64,000 nucleotides of DNA from Nautilus pompilius (lineage: Eukaryota; Mollusca; Cephalopoda; Nautilida; Nautilidae): assembly GCA_018389105.1 (NCBI GenBank), contig JACATO010000596.1, positions 496,001 through 560,000 of the forward strand, given 5' to 3'. Positions 26,560 to 38,057 of the stretch are shown here, piece after piece; within the stretch, counting starts at the first letter, position 1; the number at the start of each line of letters is the position of its first letter. The translations under genes and the position numbers were made by a program. The notes beneath the pieces are model-generated. The model made no database searches. It had not been told where the DNA came from and worked only from the letters and a program-made list of their open reading frames with translations.

Positions 26560-29253
26560 GTCCGCATTCTTTACCAGCCCTGAATTGTCGCAGCATCCCT
26601 CCTCCAAACCTCCGGCTGCATCCGCCATCGCTTTCTTTAATGTGTCAGTAGTCCTCGGACCTGGGGTGGAGGGGCGAGCATCTGACTGGTTACTGGTATA
26701 AATGGACCCCTAATCAAACTTTTCGTCTATCTGTATAAAGTTTAAAGAAAACTTCCGGTATCTACACGCATTTAGTTTCATGCAACTCACGGATTAGACG
26801 TGAAGCGAGTTAATCTAATCCATGACGTTGAGGGATGGGAGATGTTTATCTGTTTATCTTCTCGGATCGATAATTCTTTTTTAAAAAAATTAAGCATCAG
26901 AAGAAAATAATCGCCCAACACTCTCATCCAGAGATTATTGTTCAATAGATGTGACTATTTCTATGCCATTAATTGCCGTCCGTGTTTTATTTGCAACTGA
27001 CCAAACCATGATTGTAAGAATAAAGTTACCTTTCCACGCTCTCTAAGCTGTGAAGACGAGAAAGAACAGGCCAACATTACTCGCGTATTTGTTTGTTACG
27101 TCTACGCAATATATCTGAACTTTTTTACCATGCATTTAATGACGTCATATTTACAACGAATAATCACTACTCGCCACACCCTAAAGTCACATGATCTTCA
27201 GTAGCGTTTAAAGCGCACCTGCGTCTCACCTTTTGTTCTGTTCTCCTCCACTACAAGTCGCCTGCCGCAGTCCCGTGGCGATACGTTCCGCTCTTCTGTC
27301 GGGGTCTTAAGCGGTCTCAGAAGTCACGCGGTCACCGCGCATCACGCGTGGAGAGCTCGTCTTGGAAGGTCGGCTCTTCCGTTGTCGTCCACGAAAATGA
27401 ATTGATTACCGTAACTTCGTACAAAGGAATAGCAACAGGTCTAATGGACCTTATCCAGGTAATGTTGAACTGCAGCAGTTCTAAAGTTCAGCACAAATGG
27501 GGCCCTAGCTCGCTCCAATATCACCCACACCCTACGGTGTACCTTCGTTAGTTAGGTGGGGACGTGTGAAACTCTGGCCTGCCTGTTGCGTAGATTAGCA
27601 GAGCGTAGCCGAACCCGCGCAGTCCGGTCGGGGACGGGGGCCCCCGCGGTACGGCAGTGTGCGGTTACGTTGAGCGGCCAGGTATAAAGTGTTGGGGCGG
27701 GTATCGTGACAGTCGGCACACCCACCCTCCTACCGGGTTTTTCGTGAACTGAACCAGTCTCTCTTCACCTCTGCCGAAGTCGGCCCGATAACGCAGCAGG
27801 TCAGCAGCCACCACGTCTGCCTGCCCACTCCTGATAGCTGCGGCGAGGTATCTTTCTTTAATGTTCGGAAACGACAGGTTTTACATCCAACCTGACTACT
27901 GTTGTGCAGATTTGTAAAATTACCTGACGGTGGCCTGCGTCTTTTGCAGCTACGCTCCAACAGAACTGTCGCGTGCCTCGTGTTGACAAAGAGTCGAAGG
28001 AGACGCTTACAACGAGCAGGCAAGACCCCTGTAAATAGCCGTACACGAGGCCCCGTACCCCTATATTGTTTTGTTCAGTGTATTAAATAAAACACCACCC
28101 CCCAAAAAAACAAACAAACAAAATTATACTGTTTTTTTCTAAAGTATTCTTAAAACATTTTAAAAAGTTGGACTGGCAAAGCATTGTCTTTAATGACCGC
28201 ATGAATATATTACATTAAAAATAAAAGATAACAACTGTCATCTGAATACCGCGTTAGGACGATTTACAGGTTCTTTACATTACAAATGAAGTAAAGTTGG
28301 ATTTTCGCTCAGTCGAAGAAAATAATAATAAAAAAATATGAGCAAAAAATGTATACAGAAACCCATCTGTAATAACAAACAACGATTCATAGTACTTCGT
28401 TAGTATTTGTCATTTACAGGTGTCAGGTACATAAGGAAAGTCTCTTTATTGGTGTATTAGCAGGTGATCCACCCTGGCTAACTGAAGCTAGATTGAGTCA
28501 ATCTACCTATTGACTTGTATTAGCCTGCAGCAGACACGCAACTTTTACGATCCCTTTCGAGCCAAGTTTAGCAAGGAAGCCATCGGCTTCAAAGCTGCGA
28601 CCAGTTACTTTTGTCTCCCTACTGTGAGGAAGAACCCCGACCAGTTCGCTTTTCAGTTATTTCGGTTTTTCACTGTCGTAATTTTACTGACGACTCGTGC
28701 CAACCGCACCGACAGTTTCGCCCCGCCTGACTTCTTCCGGGCACCGACCAGGATGGCTGTGCTTTTTTTTTTGTTTTTTTTGTTTTTTTGCGAGCCAGTC
28801 TCGTCGTCTTCAGTTCCCGGAACTCCTCTGCCCGCCCATTTCCTCAGGCCGTCGCACCGCCCGCGGGGGGCTCTCTTATGCGTTAGTCAGTCAGTCAGTC
28901 AGTTAGTCGCTTGCGAGCGGGACAGACATCCTGTAATCAGCTGAACGAGGCTCCATTCTGGCCCAGGTTTGCCAGTGCAACCGCTGCGGTAGATATTCGC
29001 CGGAAATGAACGTTCCATGCGCACCAAATTGCATCGGGCTATCATCCCCTGCTATCGTGTTAGCCTGTCGACAGACGCGCTGACGGGGTCTGATTTACGC
29101 ATACCGGAGCACACATCGAGCCGATTCACAAATAAATTCCCTGTTATCTGCACAATGACACCACAGCCAGTATAAACAAACGTAGGAAGGGAAAGCTGGC
29201 GGTCGTGAAAGCCTCTCTTTCGTTACATTTCCAATGGTTACCCCGTGTGCTTG

Positions 29254-29291
<38 letters not shown>

Positions 29292-31135
29292 TATTATTAT
29301 TATAAAAAAAATAGAGCCTGCTTCACATTTCCTAGTGGATATAATGTAAAAGGGCGCAGTTATTATTTCATATTTTTAAAAAAAAACAAACTTGGAAATG
29401 GAATTTAGTAAAATTAAAGGAAATTTTGTGCGTGTCCGCTTTAATGTGGTTTTTAAAAAATTGTTGTTAGCATCTATTAAAAGATAACAGAAATGAGGTT
29501 TATTATGATTAATTTATATTTTAAAATAACAAACCCTCCCCAGTCGCAACAGGTACACAAATTCCACTTAATAATAAAATAACAAGCCATATTAATTTTG
29601 CAAATACGTTTCTATCTGCATTAACTTACTGACCACAACCACCCCCATAGATCTTCCGCCGGGAACTCAGGTGAATAAATCATTTGTTTTATTTTGTCGG
29701 AACCTTCCCCCGCCGACGGATAATCTTTCAGCGGGAACAATGTAGGTCAACACCGGGTCAGTCCGCAAAGGAGTCTTCAGCCATCTTTGCAACAAACCAG
29801 ACCCGCTGGCTCGCTGACCTCTGAATTTACCCCGACCCGGCGCTTTGTTGATTCGACTTTTGTTCTGTCACATCGAGAGAAAAATGACCAATTTTTCATA
29901 AAGTCTGTCTCCGTGCCAAAACAGGCGAAAGGGGTTTGGTGGGGGGGGGGGACGTGTTGAACCCTGCTTCATGCGCGTTTGCGACTTCTCTCCTCGGTCT
30001 GCCCGCGCGCGCGAGTTCACGTTCTCGTGGGAGCGCCGCTGGCTAAAGTTAATTAAAAAAAGATTATATCGCTCCGCACCCGGTTTGTTAAAAGCCGAAA
30101 ATGAAGTCCGGTTTTTCCATTTTCGGATAAATGTCCGGTAACTCATCAGCGGAAGTGGAAATATGAATTGTGTCGTACCGCATGACCATCTCCGTTAACG
30201 GCTCTCGCGCGCGCGCGCGCGTTATGGGCTGTGACGTGTTTCGCGACGACTCCATCGCATCGTTAATAACCGAACTCTCGTCAAGACCTCAAGGGGCCAG
30301 GTAGTATTTACTCGACTGACAGCTTTGAGAGATGGGGGCTCCTTAGTTATTATTAAAGATAAAGAAAAGGGACGACCCCTTTTTGTTGCTGTTGTTGTTT
30401 TTTAATGGTTATGCTTTAAATCCGCTAAAAGGCGTCGAGATTTCTTTGACCGGAACTACAGGGAGAGAGCTGGAGCCGGCAGAGCCACCAACCTACTGAT
30501 GACGATGGGGAAGGGGGAAAACTGGCGGAGGAAAGAGAGAAGGAGCTAGGGATCGGGTCTGCCAATGACCGGGGTCGTCTTTCTTCGTAATTCCCCCTTT
30601 GTTTTAAGCTGTCTGTGACGGAGAAGAAAAGCGGAGTTTCACGTCAGGCCCAATAGAACCAATCTCGTGTGGACGGAAGGACAGAGAGAGGATTAAGATC
30701 TTAAGCTTATCTCGCCTTTAAACAAACAAACAAAAGTAGAGCGCAGTAGTAAAAACTCGAATTCTCTCCTTTGGTCAGTAATAAATCACCCGATAAACAG
30801 TGTCACGCGCACTGAGTGGCCACGTCACACACCCCAGCCCCCCCTCCGACATAAGATATAGTAACAAGTAGAAGGTGTCATAAATCAGTACTTGACGGCG
30901 AGTTAGTTACCGCTGGTATTATCGCACCGCTCTCATTTGGAAGTTTATATTATTAAAATATCAGATTTTTAAACAAAGTATAAATAATACTAGATATGGG
31001 TCGGGGGTCAAGTATGAGTGCCCTTGCAACGCAAGCTGGCTGGAATTTAGTAAATTGTGAAATAATGTCAGCAGGTTCGGCAACGGAAAGAAACTCTTTT
31101 GTCAGAATACTGTTTAATCCAGCAGATTGCTATTT
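26560..31135. other. Non-coding; CpG-containing unique sequence and microsatellites
   Basis: No recognised gene. Positions 27240-27730 are GC- and CpG-rich. A (CG)n run lies at 30206-30221, an (ATT)n tract at 29256-29303 and a CAGT/AGTC run at 28884-28903. An open frame at 28510-28944 has no recognisable domain and contains homopolymer-encoded Phe runs; judged chance. Confidence 0.5.
29256..29303. repeat. (ATT)n microsatellite
   Basis: About 48 bp of ATT with one interruption near 29289. Confidence 0.9.
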
Positions 31136-31148
31136 CGGATATCAGAAC

Positions 31149-31179
<31 letters not shown>

Positions 31180-31190
31180 GTCAGAACAGT
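31136..31190. repeat. Inverted single copy of the 8.5-kb satellite unit
   Basis: Read on the - strand this is CTGTTCTGACATCATCTCT, then (CT)n, then CTGTTCTGATATCC. That is nearly the unit of the satellite at 8480-9432 (GTTCTGACGTCATCTCT and CTGATATCTCT). Confidence 0.7.
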
Positions 31191-32607
31191 GACAGATAAT
31201 AAATGGGAGCAGAAAGGAAGCGGTACATCGTAATATCAGATGTCAGAGGGGAAGAATTTCGAGAAAATTTGTGGATAGAAAGAGGTAAACGATACAGAGA
31301 GGTTCTCAAATAAATCTGAGAATTAGATTAACGTATAGAAGATAAAGAAGTTGGGGTTAACTTGTGAAAGACGACGATGGGGTTTAGCCGGTTAAACTTG
31401 TAAAGATCATTATTAATATCCGCGAACAAACTTCCATGCCGACCAAAATGGCTGGTTAGATTTTCGTTTCCTTTACTTTTTTGGATTACTATCTCTTTGC
31501 ATTGCAGAAATAAATAAAATAAATGTCGTATTTACTCGCTCAGTAAAGCATAAGTAAAATGAATCTCTATATGACGTTTACTCGTATGTACCGATACAAA
31601 CCGGACTCTACCTCTCACGTAGTCAAGTTTCGCCTTTGCCCGGTGTTGGTTCTTTGTGGGGATACGATCTTTTTATTGCCCTGTTAATTGAACGAATCTG
31701 TTTCCAGCAATAGATTTTGCAGTCATAGCCCTTCATCCTTCCCCCTTAAAAGAATATGAAATATTTCTGTTACAACTGGCACGAGAAAAGTTTATATATC
31801 CGTCCCACGATGTATACAATGTAACTCTTAAGAACGATAAAGAAGTAAAAGATAGATTACTTTATAAATATAGGCGTGGGGATATTTTCTCCTTGTTTTT
31901 GTTTTTGCGTGAATTTTGGAAATCGCTTAATATGGTTCCGCCTTTTTTTTTCCCCCCTCCGGCTCAGCTAGAGACGATTAATGTCCGCAGACGTGGATGC
32001 TAGTAGTGCCATTACCGCGGCAGTTTCCCTCTTAGGGTGGGAGGGAGAGAAGTCACGTGGCCCGACTTTGGCCGTTTTGCGTTATGGATCCGCCAAACGT
32101 TGAACAACAGCCGTGTAATATGGCCACCCGCTCATAATAGATTTTAGAAAATATGGCTGCTTTGGAAAATCATTTTTTAGTCTCTCCGTTTGTTACCTAA
32201 ACTCCAATATTATTTAAATTTTCCGCACTAACTTACAACTAATTTAACAAAACAACTATTCTCTATTATTCTTTTTTTTTTAACGATAACAAAAAAAAAT
32301 AATCTATGTTGGAAATATTATACCGTGTATTCTAAACTATTATTTTACTAGCTAAATTAATTCAGTTGAGTTCTTTTCTTAAAAAAAGTAAGTTAAACTT
32401 TTCTATGAGTAGCCATTTCAATATGTAAAATTTTTTTAAAATCATAATTTTGCATTTTTCACATAAAACATGGAAATATATTCTTTTAATAGCAACATTA
32501 CAGGTGTTATAAGGTAAGTAACTGCAAAACAACGTACATTTTGATATATCACTGAATATGGAATTTTTACTTCAAACACGAGAAAATATTTCGTATAAAA
32601 ACATCAC
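31191..32607. other. Non-coding; nothing recognised
   Basis: AT-rich unique sequence without a recognised feature. Confidence 0.5.
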
Positions 32608-32632
32608 ATTATTATTATTATTATTATTATTA

Positions 32633-32664
<32 letters not shown>
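32608..32664. repeat. (ATT)n microsatellite
   Basis: About 57 bp of ATT with a single interruption at 32632, the same design as the tract at 29256. Confidence 0.95.
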
Positions 32665-32944
32665 GACTTGCCATATTTTGCAGGAGTCTGAGTGTTGATG
32701 AGTTAGAAAAATGTCAGTGATCAGACAATGTGATGTTTCAAATAAGTACAACAAAAGTTGTTTTCTTTGTTATTGCTTTGATTTATTTATTTAAAAAATT
32801 GCGTTAATTATTCAAGATCGTTTCTGTTACTACGGGAAACTTTGATGCAGTCAGATCGTCTACGTGTACGTTGGAATAAATCGTCGAAAATAAGACGGAT
32901 GTCAATGGCTGCTGGGATGCGGTTCCAGGTCGTGATTTGCGGTT

Positions 32945-33070
32945 CCTGGTAACGTAGGAAACAGCGGGACATGTGCCTTTAATTAGGCCCGGATTCAAAT
33001 CCTTAACTAAGTTTTTTTTTTTTTCTCTTTTTTTTTGTTGCTTTTCCTTCTCCTTCTTCTTCTTCTTCTT
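32945..33070 (+). mobile_element. Probable relic of tRNA-derived SINE with T/TTC-rich tail
   Basis: GGATTCAAATCC at 32991-33002 fits a Pol III B box. Upstream GGTAACGTAGGAAACAGCGG (about 32948-32967) fits a degraded A box, and CATGTGCCTTTAATTAGGCC between them looks like an anticodon arm. Downstream is a T-run and (TTC)n tail to about 33070. Head similar in type to the element at 45.3-45.6 kb but diverged. Confidence 0.4.
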
Positions 33071-33495
33071 TTCTTAAACTAACCCCGCCCCCTCTTTAAA
33101 GTTGGCGTCGTCGCCAGTTCAATGAATTAGTTTATTTATAACAGCAGAATGAATTGTCAGCGATGAGAGGGGCCGCCATAAGTCACAGAGGAATACTCCA
33201 CAAACCGTCTCTGAGAGGCTACTTTCTGAACGAGGAAAACAGCGACTCACGTTTGGTGATGTTGGTGTCTCGATATTCCATTTCCAAAATGCGTCTTAAA
33301 AACCGCTTTTCGGTGAGATCACAAGCAGAGGACTGACGAAGTCCAACATCGGCTCGTTGTCGCCTTCACGGGAAGCGATCGCGTCTTTTTTAAATATTAT
33401 AAACAATAAAGGGGAGGTAATTTTGTTAAGATTAAGGGGGGGATAATAATCGGGTATTTCCAGATAGATTCGAGGAAAAGGTTCAAGAATGATCA

Positions 33496-33527
<32 letters not shown>

Positions 33528-35055
33528 CTTTTAGCTCTGATCATGATGTTTAGTTCCGCCGAAAAGTAAGACCTGTTATCCTTCATTAGACAAAGGGTTT
33601 TTTTTTGTTGTTGTTTGTTTTAAATTTCTTTTCCGCTTAATGCGGATATAATGGATTATTTTGTCCACCCTCTGCCATCGTAAATCCAACTGCTGAACCG
33701 TCCGGTAAATCCATCGCCCGCTGTGAGACACGCCCCCATCCCGAGCCAAGCTCCGCATCGGCTATTTTGGAGGGGGAAAAAAAAAAACAATTAAAGTTGA
33801 GTCAGGCTCTTTCCGAGAAAACCCTGAATGCTACAGAGGTGCATTCTATAGAGTGCTCAATAAACACACAACATTTCTGTTTCCCTTTTTTTGGATTGAC
33901 AGACCCCCCCCTCTACCCCAAAGACACCGGCTGCGTTCCCGTTCGTTATTTACACCTTTCCATGTGGCTGCGAGCATCGGCGGAACACGACGTCCTCTCA
34001 GTCTGAGAGTCCCCGCGGAGGGCCGCCGTCTCTGATCTTCATTTGTCTCACCTACTTTACTGTAAGTCGTAACAATCCTCCCATCTGGTCTGACAGCTAA
34101 TTCCCAGCTTATGGATCAACAGCAAAAGACTTGAGAGAGAAGTCAGTGTGTCTAATTCTCATTTCTCTGCGCGACGATGCTATTAACAGGAACGAAGGCC
34201 TTAGAATCGATCATGCCCGGGCCCGGGTGGTGGTGGTGGGGGGGGGGGGTTCTCCTTTAAAACAACAGAAATTCCAGGCTCTGGTTGTAAGAAAAGTTCC
34301 ACACACGAGAACGATCCCTCACTCAAATCAGAACAAAGGCCCGTGGGGGCTGAATCATTGTCTTCAGGCTTTAGCCATCACCTCGTCACATCCGGGTCAG
34401 TTTTTTATCCTCTATTGAGTATTCTTGCATCACACTGTTCTTGTCTAATTGCGTTGACGAAGATGAATACACGGGAATTTTAAACCGTTTAAAAATTGTC
34501 CACTGCTGAGTCGATTCAATTATTCTGTTACCGAGAAACTCTTTTTAACGTCTGTTTTTTTGTTTTTTTTTCTGCGTGATAATCTCTGCTCAAGGAGAAA
34601 TGATATAGATATGGGGGGGTGTACATCCATTGTGAAACACTTATAAGACATAAACGTGGTATCATTTAGAACGAGGCTCTCTCGCGCTGGAAAGTATCCC
34701 CGCCTTCGTCTTTAATATAATTCTTGCGACGAAGATTCTGTATTAATCTAAATCCACAGCTAATTCAACACAAACGCTAACCACCCTAGGCTCGAGTGGC
34801 ATAAGTAAAAACTGACGTGATATACGGGGGAGCCAATGGAAATTCCTGAAAATAAGGCATTAAGGTGCATGGTATATTACTTTTGCCACATATTCCACCG
34901 TTTCTCTTTGACACTTTCAACAGCGACAGGGCCTCGGTTTAATTGTGGTCGCGCCTCTGTCTGGAAAGACACCTGCTTCCGCCAGCTTTCTGCACACGCG
35001 TTTATCAGCACATCTTTAGTCACTTATCCAAACATCTATCTGTTTTCTTTTCCAG
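33071..35055. other. Non-coding; end of inferred upstream intron
   Basis: (TAA)n at 33495-33525 and G-runs near 34225-34248. Ends with the polypyrimidine tract and AG before exon A. The first-block T-box exon was searched for here and not seen. Confidence 0.55.
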
Positions 35056-35329
35056 GAGGATGTTCCCCACGTTCCAGGTGCGGATATATGGCATGGACCT
35101 CCTCTCAGACTATATGGTGATGATGGATTTCGTGCCATGTGATGATAAACGTTACAGATACTCCTTCCACAGCTCCAGCTGGGTGGTGTCGGGCAAGGCG
35201 GATCCTTACATGCCGGGTCGGATCCACGTCCATCCAGACTCCCCGGCCAAAGGCTCTCAGTGGATGAAGCAAATCGTAGCCTTCGACAAACTGAAGCTTA
35301 CCAACAATCTGATGGACGAGAACGGACAT
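35056..35329 (+). CDS. Tbx1: Tbx1/10 coding exon A (T-box N-terminal half)
   Basis: The acceptor is TTTTCCAG at 35048-35055 and the donor is GTGAGT from 35330. The exon starts with one base that completes a split codon (probably Arg), then 91 codons run from R-MFPTFQV to ...LMDENGH. It encodes the T-box strands containing [18 protein letters not shown], the loop with HPDSPAKG, and FDKLKLTNN. It ends in phase 0 after the His of NGH, the position I recall for the same intron in vertebrate Tbx1. The frame stays open for about 110 bases upstream of the acceptor, but without an ATG and without T-box similarity, so the exon is taken to start at the AG. Confidence 0.94.
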
Positions 35330-35864
35330 GTGAGTGCTATTTCGTCTAAAGCCATTTTTATTGCATGGAATTAAGATCCAGAATCGGATGCGGTCAAAAC
35401 AAAACAGGATGCGATGCTAAAGGGAAAGGACTCAGCCGTTTGCTTATTAATAAGAGGAGAGGACGCAAAATAAACAAGGTTCTCCTTTAATTTAGATTAG
35501 TTCAATTATTACCAGGACGCCATCGCGTCTCGGCAAGAGCCTATGAAAGAGAAATATTTATTACTAAAAATTTTGAAATGATTTACTCGACTATCATCAG
35601 CGATATTCAGTTGGTTTATTACAAATTTTTTGCTAACATTAAGCTTTGCTGACACTTTAGCCTGTTTATACTTATGAGCTCTACTATCGCCAAACTTGAG
35701 ATGAACGAAAGATGGAGCTTTGCTATTCTTAATTACTTTTAAATCTAATGATTTCAGTTTGGGATTCTGGAAGCGTTCTAGGGAATTTATAGAGTAATGA
35801 GTAAAAAACAGGCTTTAGCAGGCCAGTAAAGAGTTAATCTTTAGTAGCGAAAGCCACCAATGTT

Positions 35865-35896
<32 letters not shown>

Positions 35897-36021
35897 ATTG
35901 TACTCGTCTTCACTGACCGTGGTCCACTATTTCATTGTTTTGGTCCCCAACAAGTTAACTAACATCATCTGCGACTGGACTTCAAGGTCGGCTCGATTTG
36001 ACACGCACTTGCTTCTGTCAG

Positions 36022-36055
<34 letters not shown>

Positions 36056-38008
36056 TGTCTGTCTGGGAAATTTCAGCCTCAGGTTCTGTAGTATGTTAAT
36101 GGCAGAGGTGTGTGCGTTCTAACTGACGTTTCCTTCCCCTTCTCTCCCCTGCCAACCACAAGATGCACTCCTGTGCACACACCGTTTCGGTATCGTCATA
36201 AACACTCTACAGACGCATCGCGGAAACCTCGCGTTATTTATACTGCAGCACGTGAATACAGGCGGAAGAATGACACGGGCGCGAACGGAAGGAAATGCAA
36301 GGAAAGGGGACCGCGGCGAAGCTCTCCCGCGGCGGCCAAAGGCAACATTTAGCGGTAATGAAATTTACATGTGTCATTCGGGGTTGTTAATTGTGACGAG
36401 CGAGCGCGCGACGTCGCGTGACCCGTGACGAACCTCTCAACACGAGGTTTTATCGACACGCTGTTAACAGCCAGTGACCAGTGAAAGCGATTATAATTAG
36501 ATGGCAATCGTCAACACTACAGGTGCTCGCTCGCCCACGTGGCTGGGTCTTTTGTCGGCAGTACGCACGTATGACGTATGTATAGCTGCAGCCAATTTAG
36601 GAAGGTCTCGGACGCATGGTCTTTATCATGTTTCTCGCTACTATTGGCCTTTTTTGTATTCCATCTCTAGCGGGCCGGGATATTTCCTTTGATCGCGCAG
36701 TACAATGGACACCCGATCCTTTATCCCGTGTCGCTAGGCGATTCATGACGACTCTAACCGATTGCTGCATACTGTTCCGGTCGGTACCTAACCAGGAGAG
36801 TTCCGTTCCGGAAGTATTAACTCAGTCAGGTGATGCGAGCGAGCTGTCTGTTCCCTTGAGAAGGCTCGCTCCGAATTAACTTTTACGTAACCATGAGAAC
36901 ATCCATAAAAATTATAAAACAAAACAAAAAAGTCCATGTATTATTTGATCTTGTCGTTTTAAATTATAATCTTGAGATTTCTTTTTCTATTTGAACTCTT
37001 TAGTTGGTATAAGTGGTTTTTAAAATCATTTATTAAGCTACTTTTTAAAAAAGTTTGCTTGGCTTCCGGTCGATAAGGAAGAGAGACTGAAAATATTTTT
37101 AAAAGCACTAATTATTACTGACTCTTCATTAACCCTTCGTCTACCTTTTATAGAATCAGATCTCGGGCTTCACCGCCCCCCCCTCACCCTCTCTCTAACA
37201 CATCTGCGATCCTCTCTATGGTCGAAGGCGAGCATTTCTCAAGCCCCACCATCCTTCCGTGCACCTTTTGTAGCCCCAACTGTTTACCTTACGGTAGGCA
37301 TGTTTATACAGGCGCTTAATTTGTGACAGGAAGCGGCCCGGCTCCCCCTCTTCACACATATAGATAGATTCCTGCATATATACGGTCGCTCTTATCATCC
37401 AAGAGAGTCGGTAGCTCCGGCCGCATCTGCGCGTCGACCTTGACCCACGCGCAATTATTCATCACAGCACCAAACCAATTTTCATTTGATACAGCCTCGC
37501 TATCAGTTTCTTATTACATATCACTGTGATGGATGCAGAATGGGTCAATTTGCTCCTAACTTTATCAGTCCGCGTGGTCATATAGTGCGTTTTGGCCGGC
37601 CACTTGACAGGTTTCATTACCGCACACTTCGCCATATTATCTTTGAAATATTGCAACTCTCGACTCTCTTGAATGGCCGTTTATTTACATATTATATATT
37701 GTGTACGCGAGACCGCAACAGACGTCGCCTTTGTAAGAGGAACTGGTGATTTACTTCGAAATCTATTTCGAATAACTCCGTCCGTCCGTCGTCCGTCGCT
37801 TTGCAGATAGTGTTCTCCTTTTGTCCTTCGCTGCAACCTGAATCTTCGGCGCGCAATGATTCGGGCGGTGAGCCGGCCGTGCTGGCAGGGTGGAAGTAGT
37901 TTTCTAGGAGAAGGAAAGAAATGGCGGCGTTGTCGTGTGTCGAGAAGCATTTAGCGTTATAAATGAAAGCTAAATATTTAATGTTTCTTAGTTTTTTTTT
38001 CCGACTGA

Positions 38009-38057
<49 letters not shown>

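Noticed and set aside
28510..28944. 144-codon open frame on + strand
   Set aside because: No recognised domain; Phe and Ser runs come from T homopolymers and a CAGT repeat; no splice or promoter support.
34943..35055. Upstream extension of exon A in frame
   Set aside because: Opens at TTG, has no T-box similarity, and a polypyrimidine tract with CAG directly precedes MFPTFQV.
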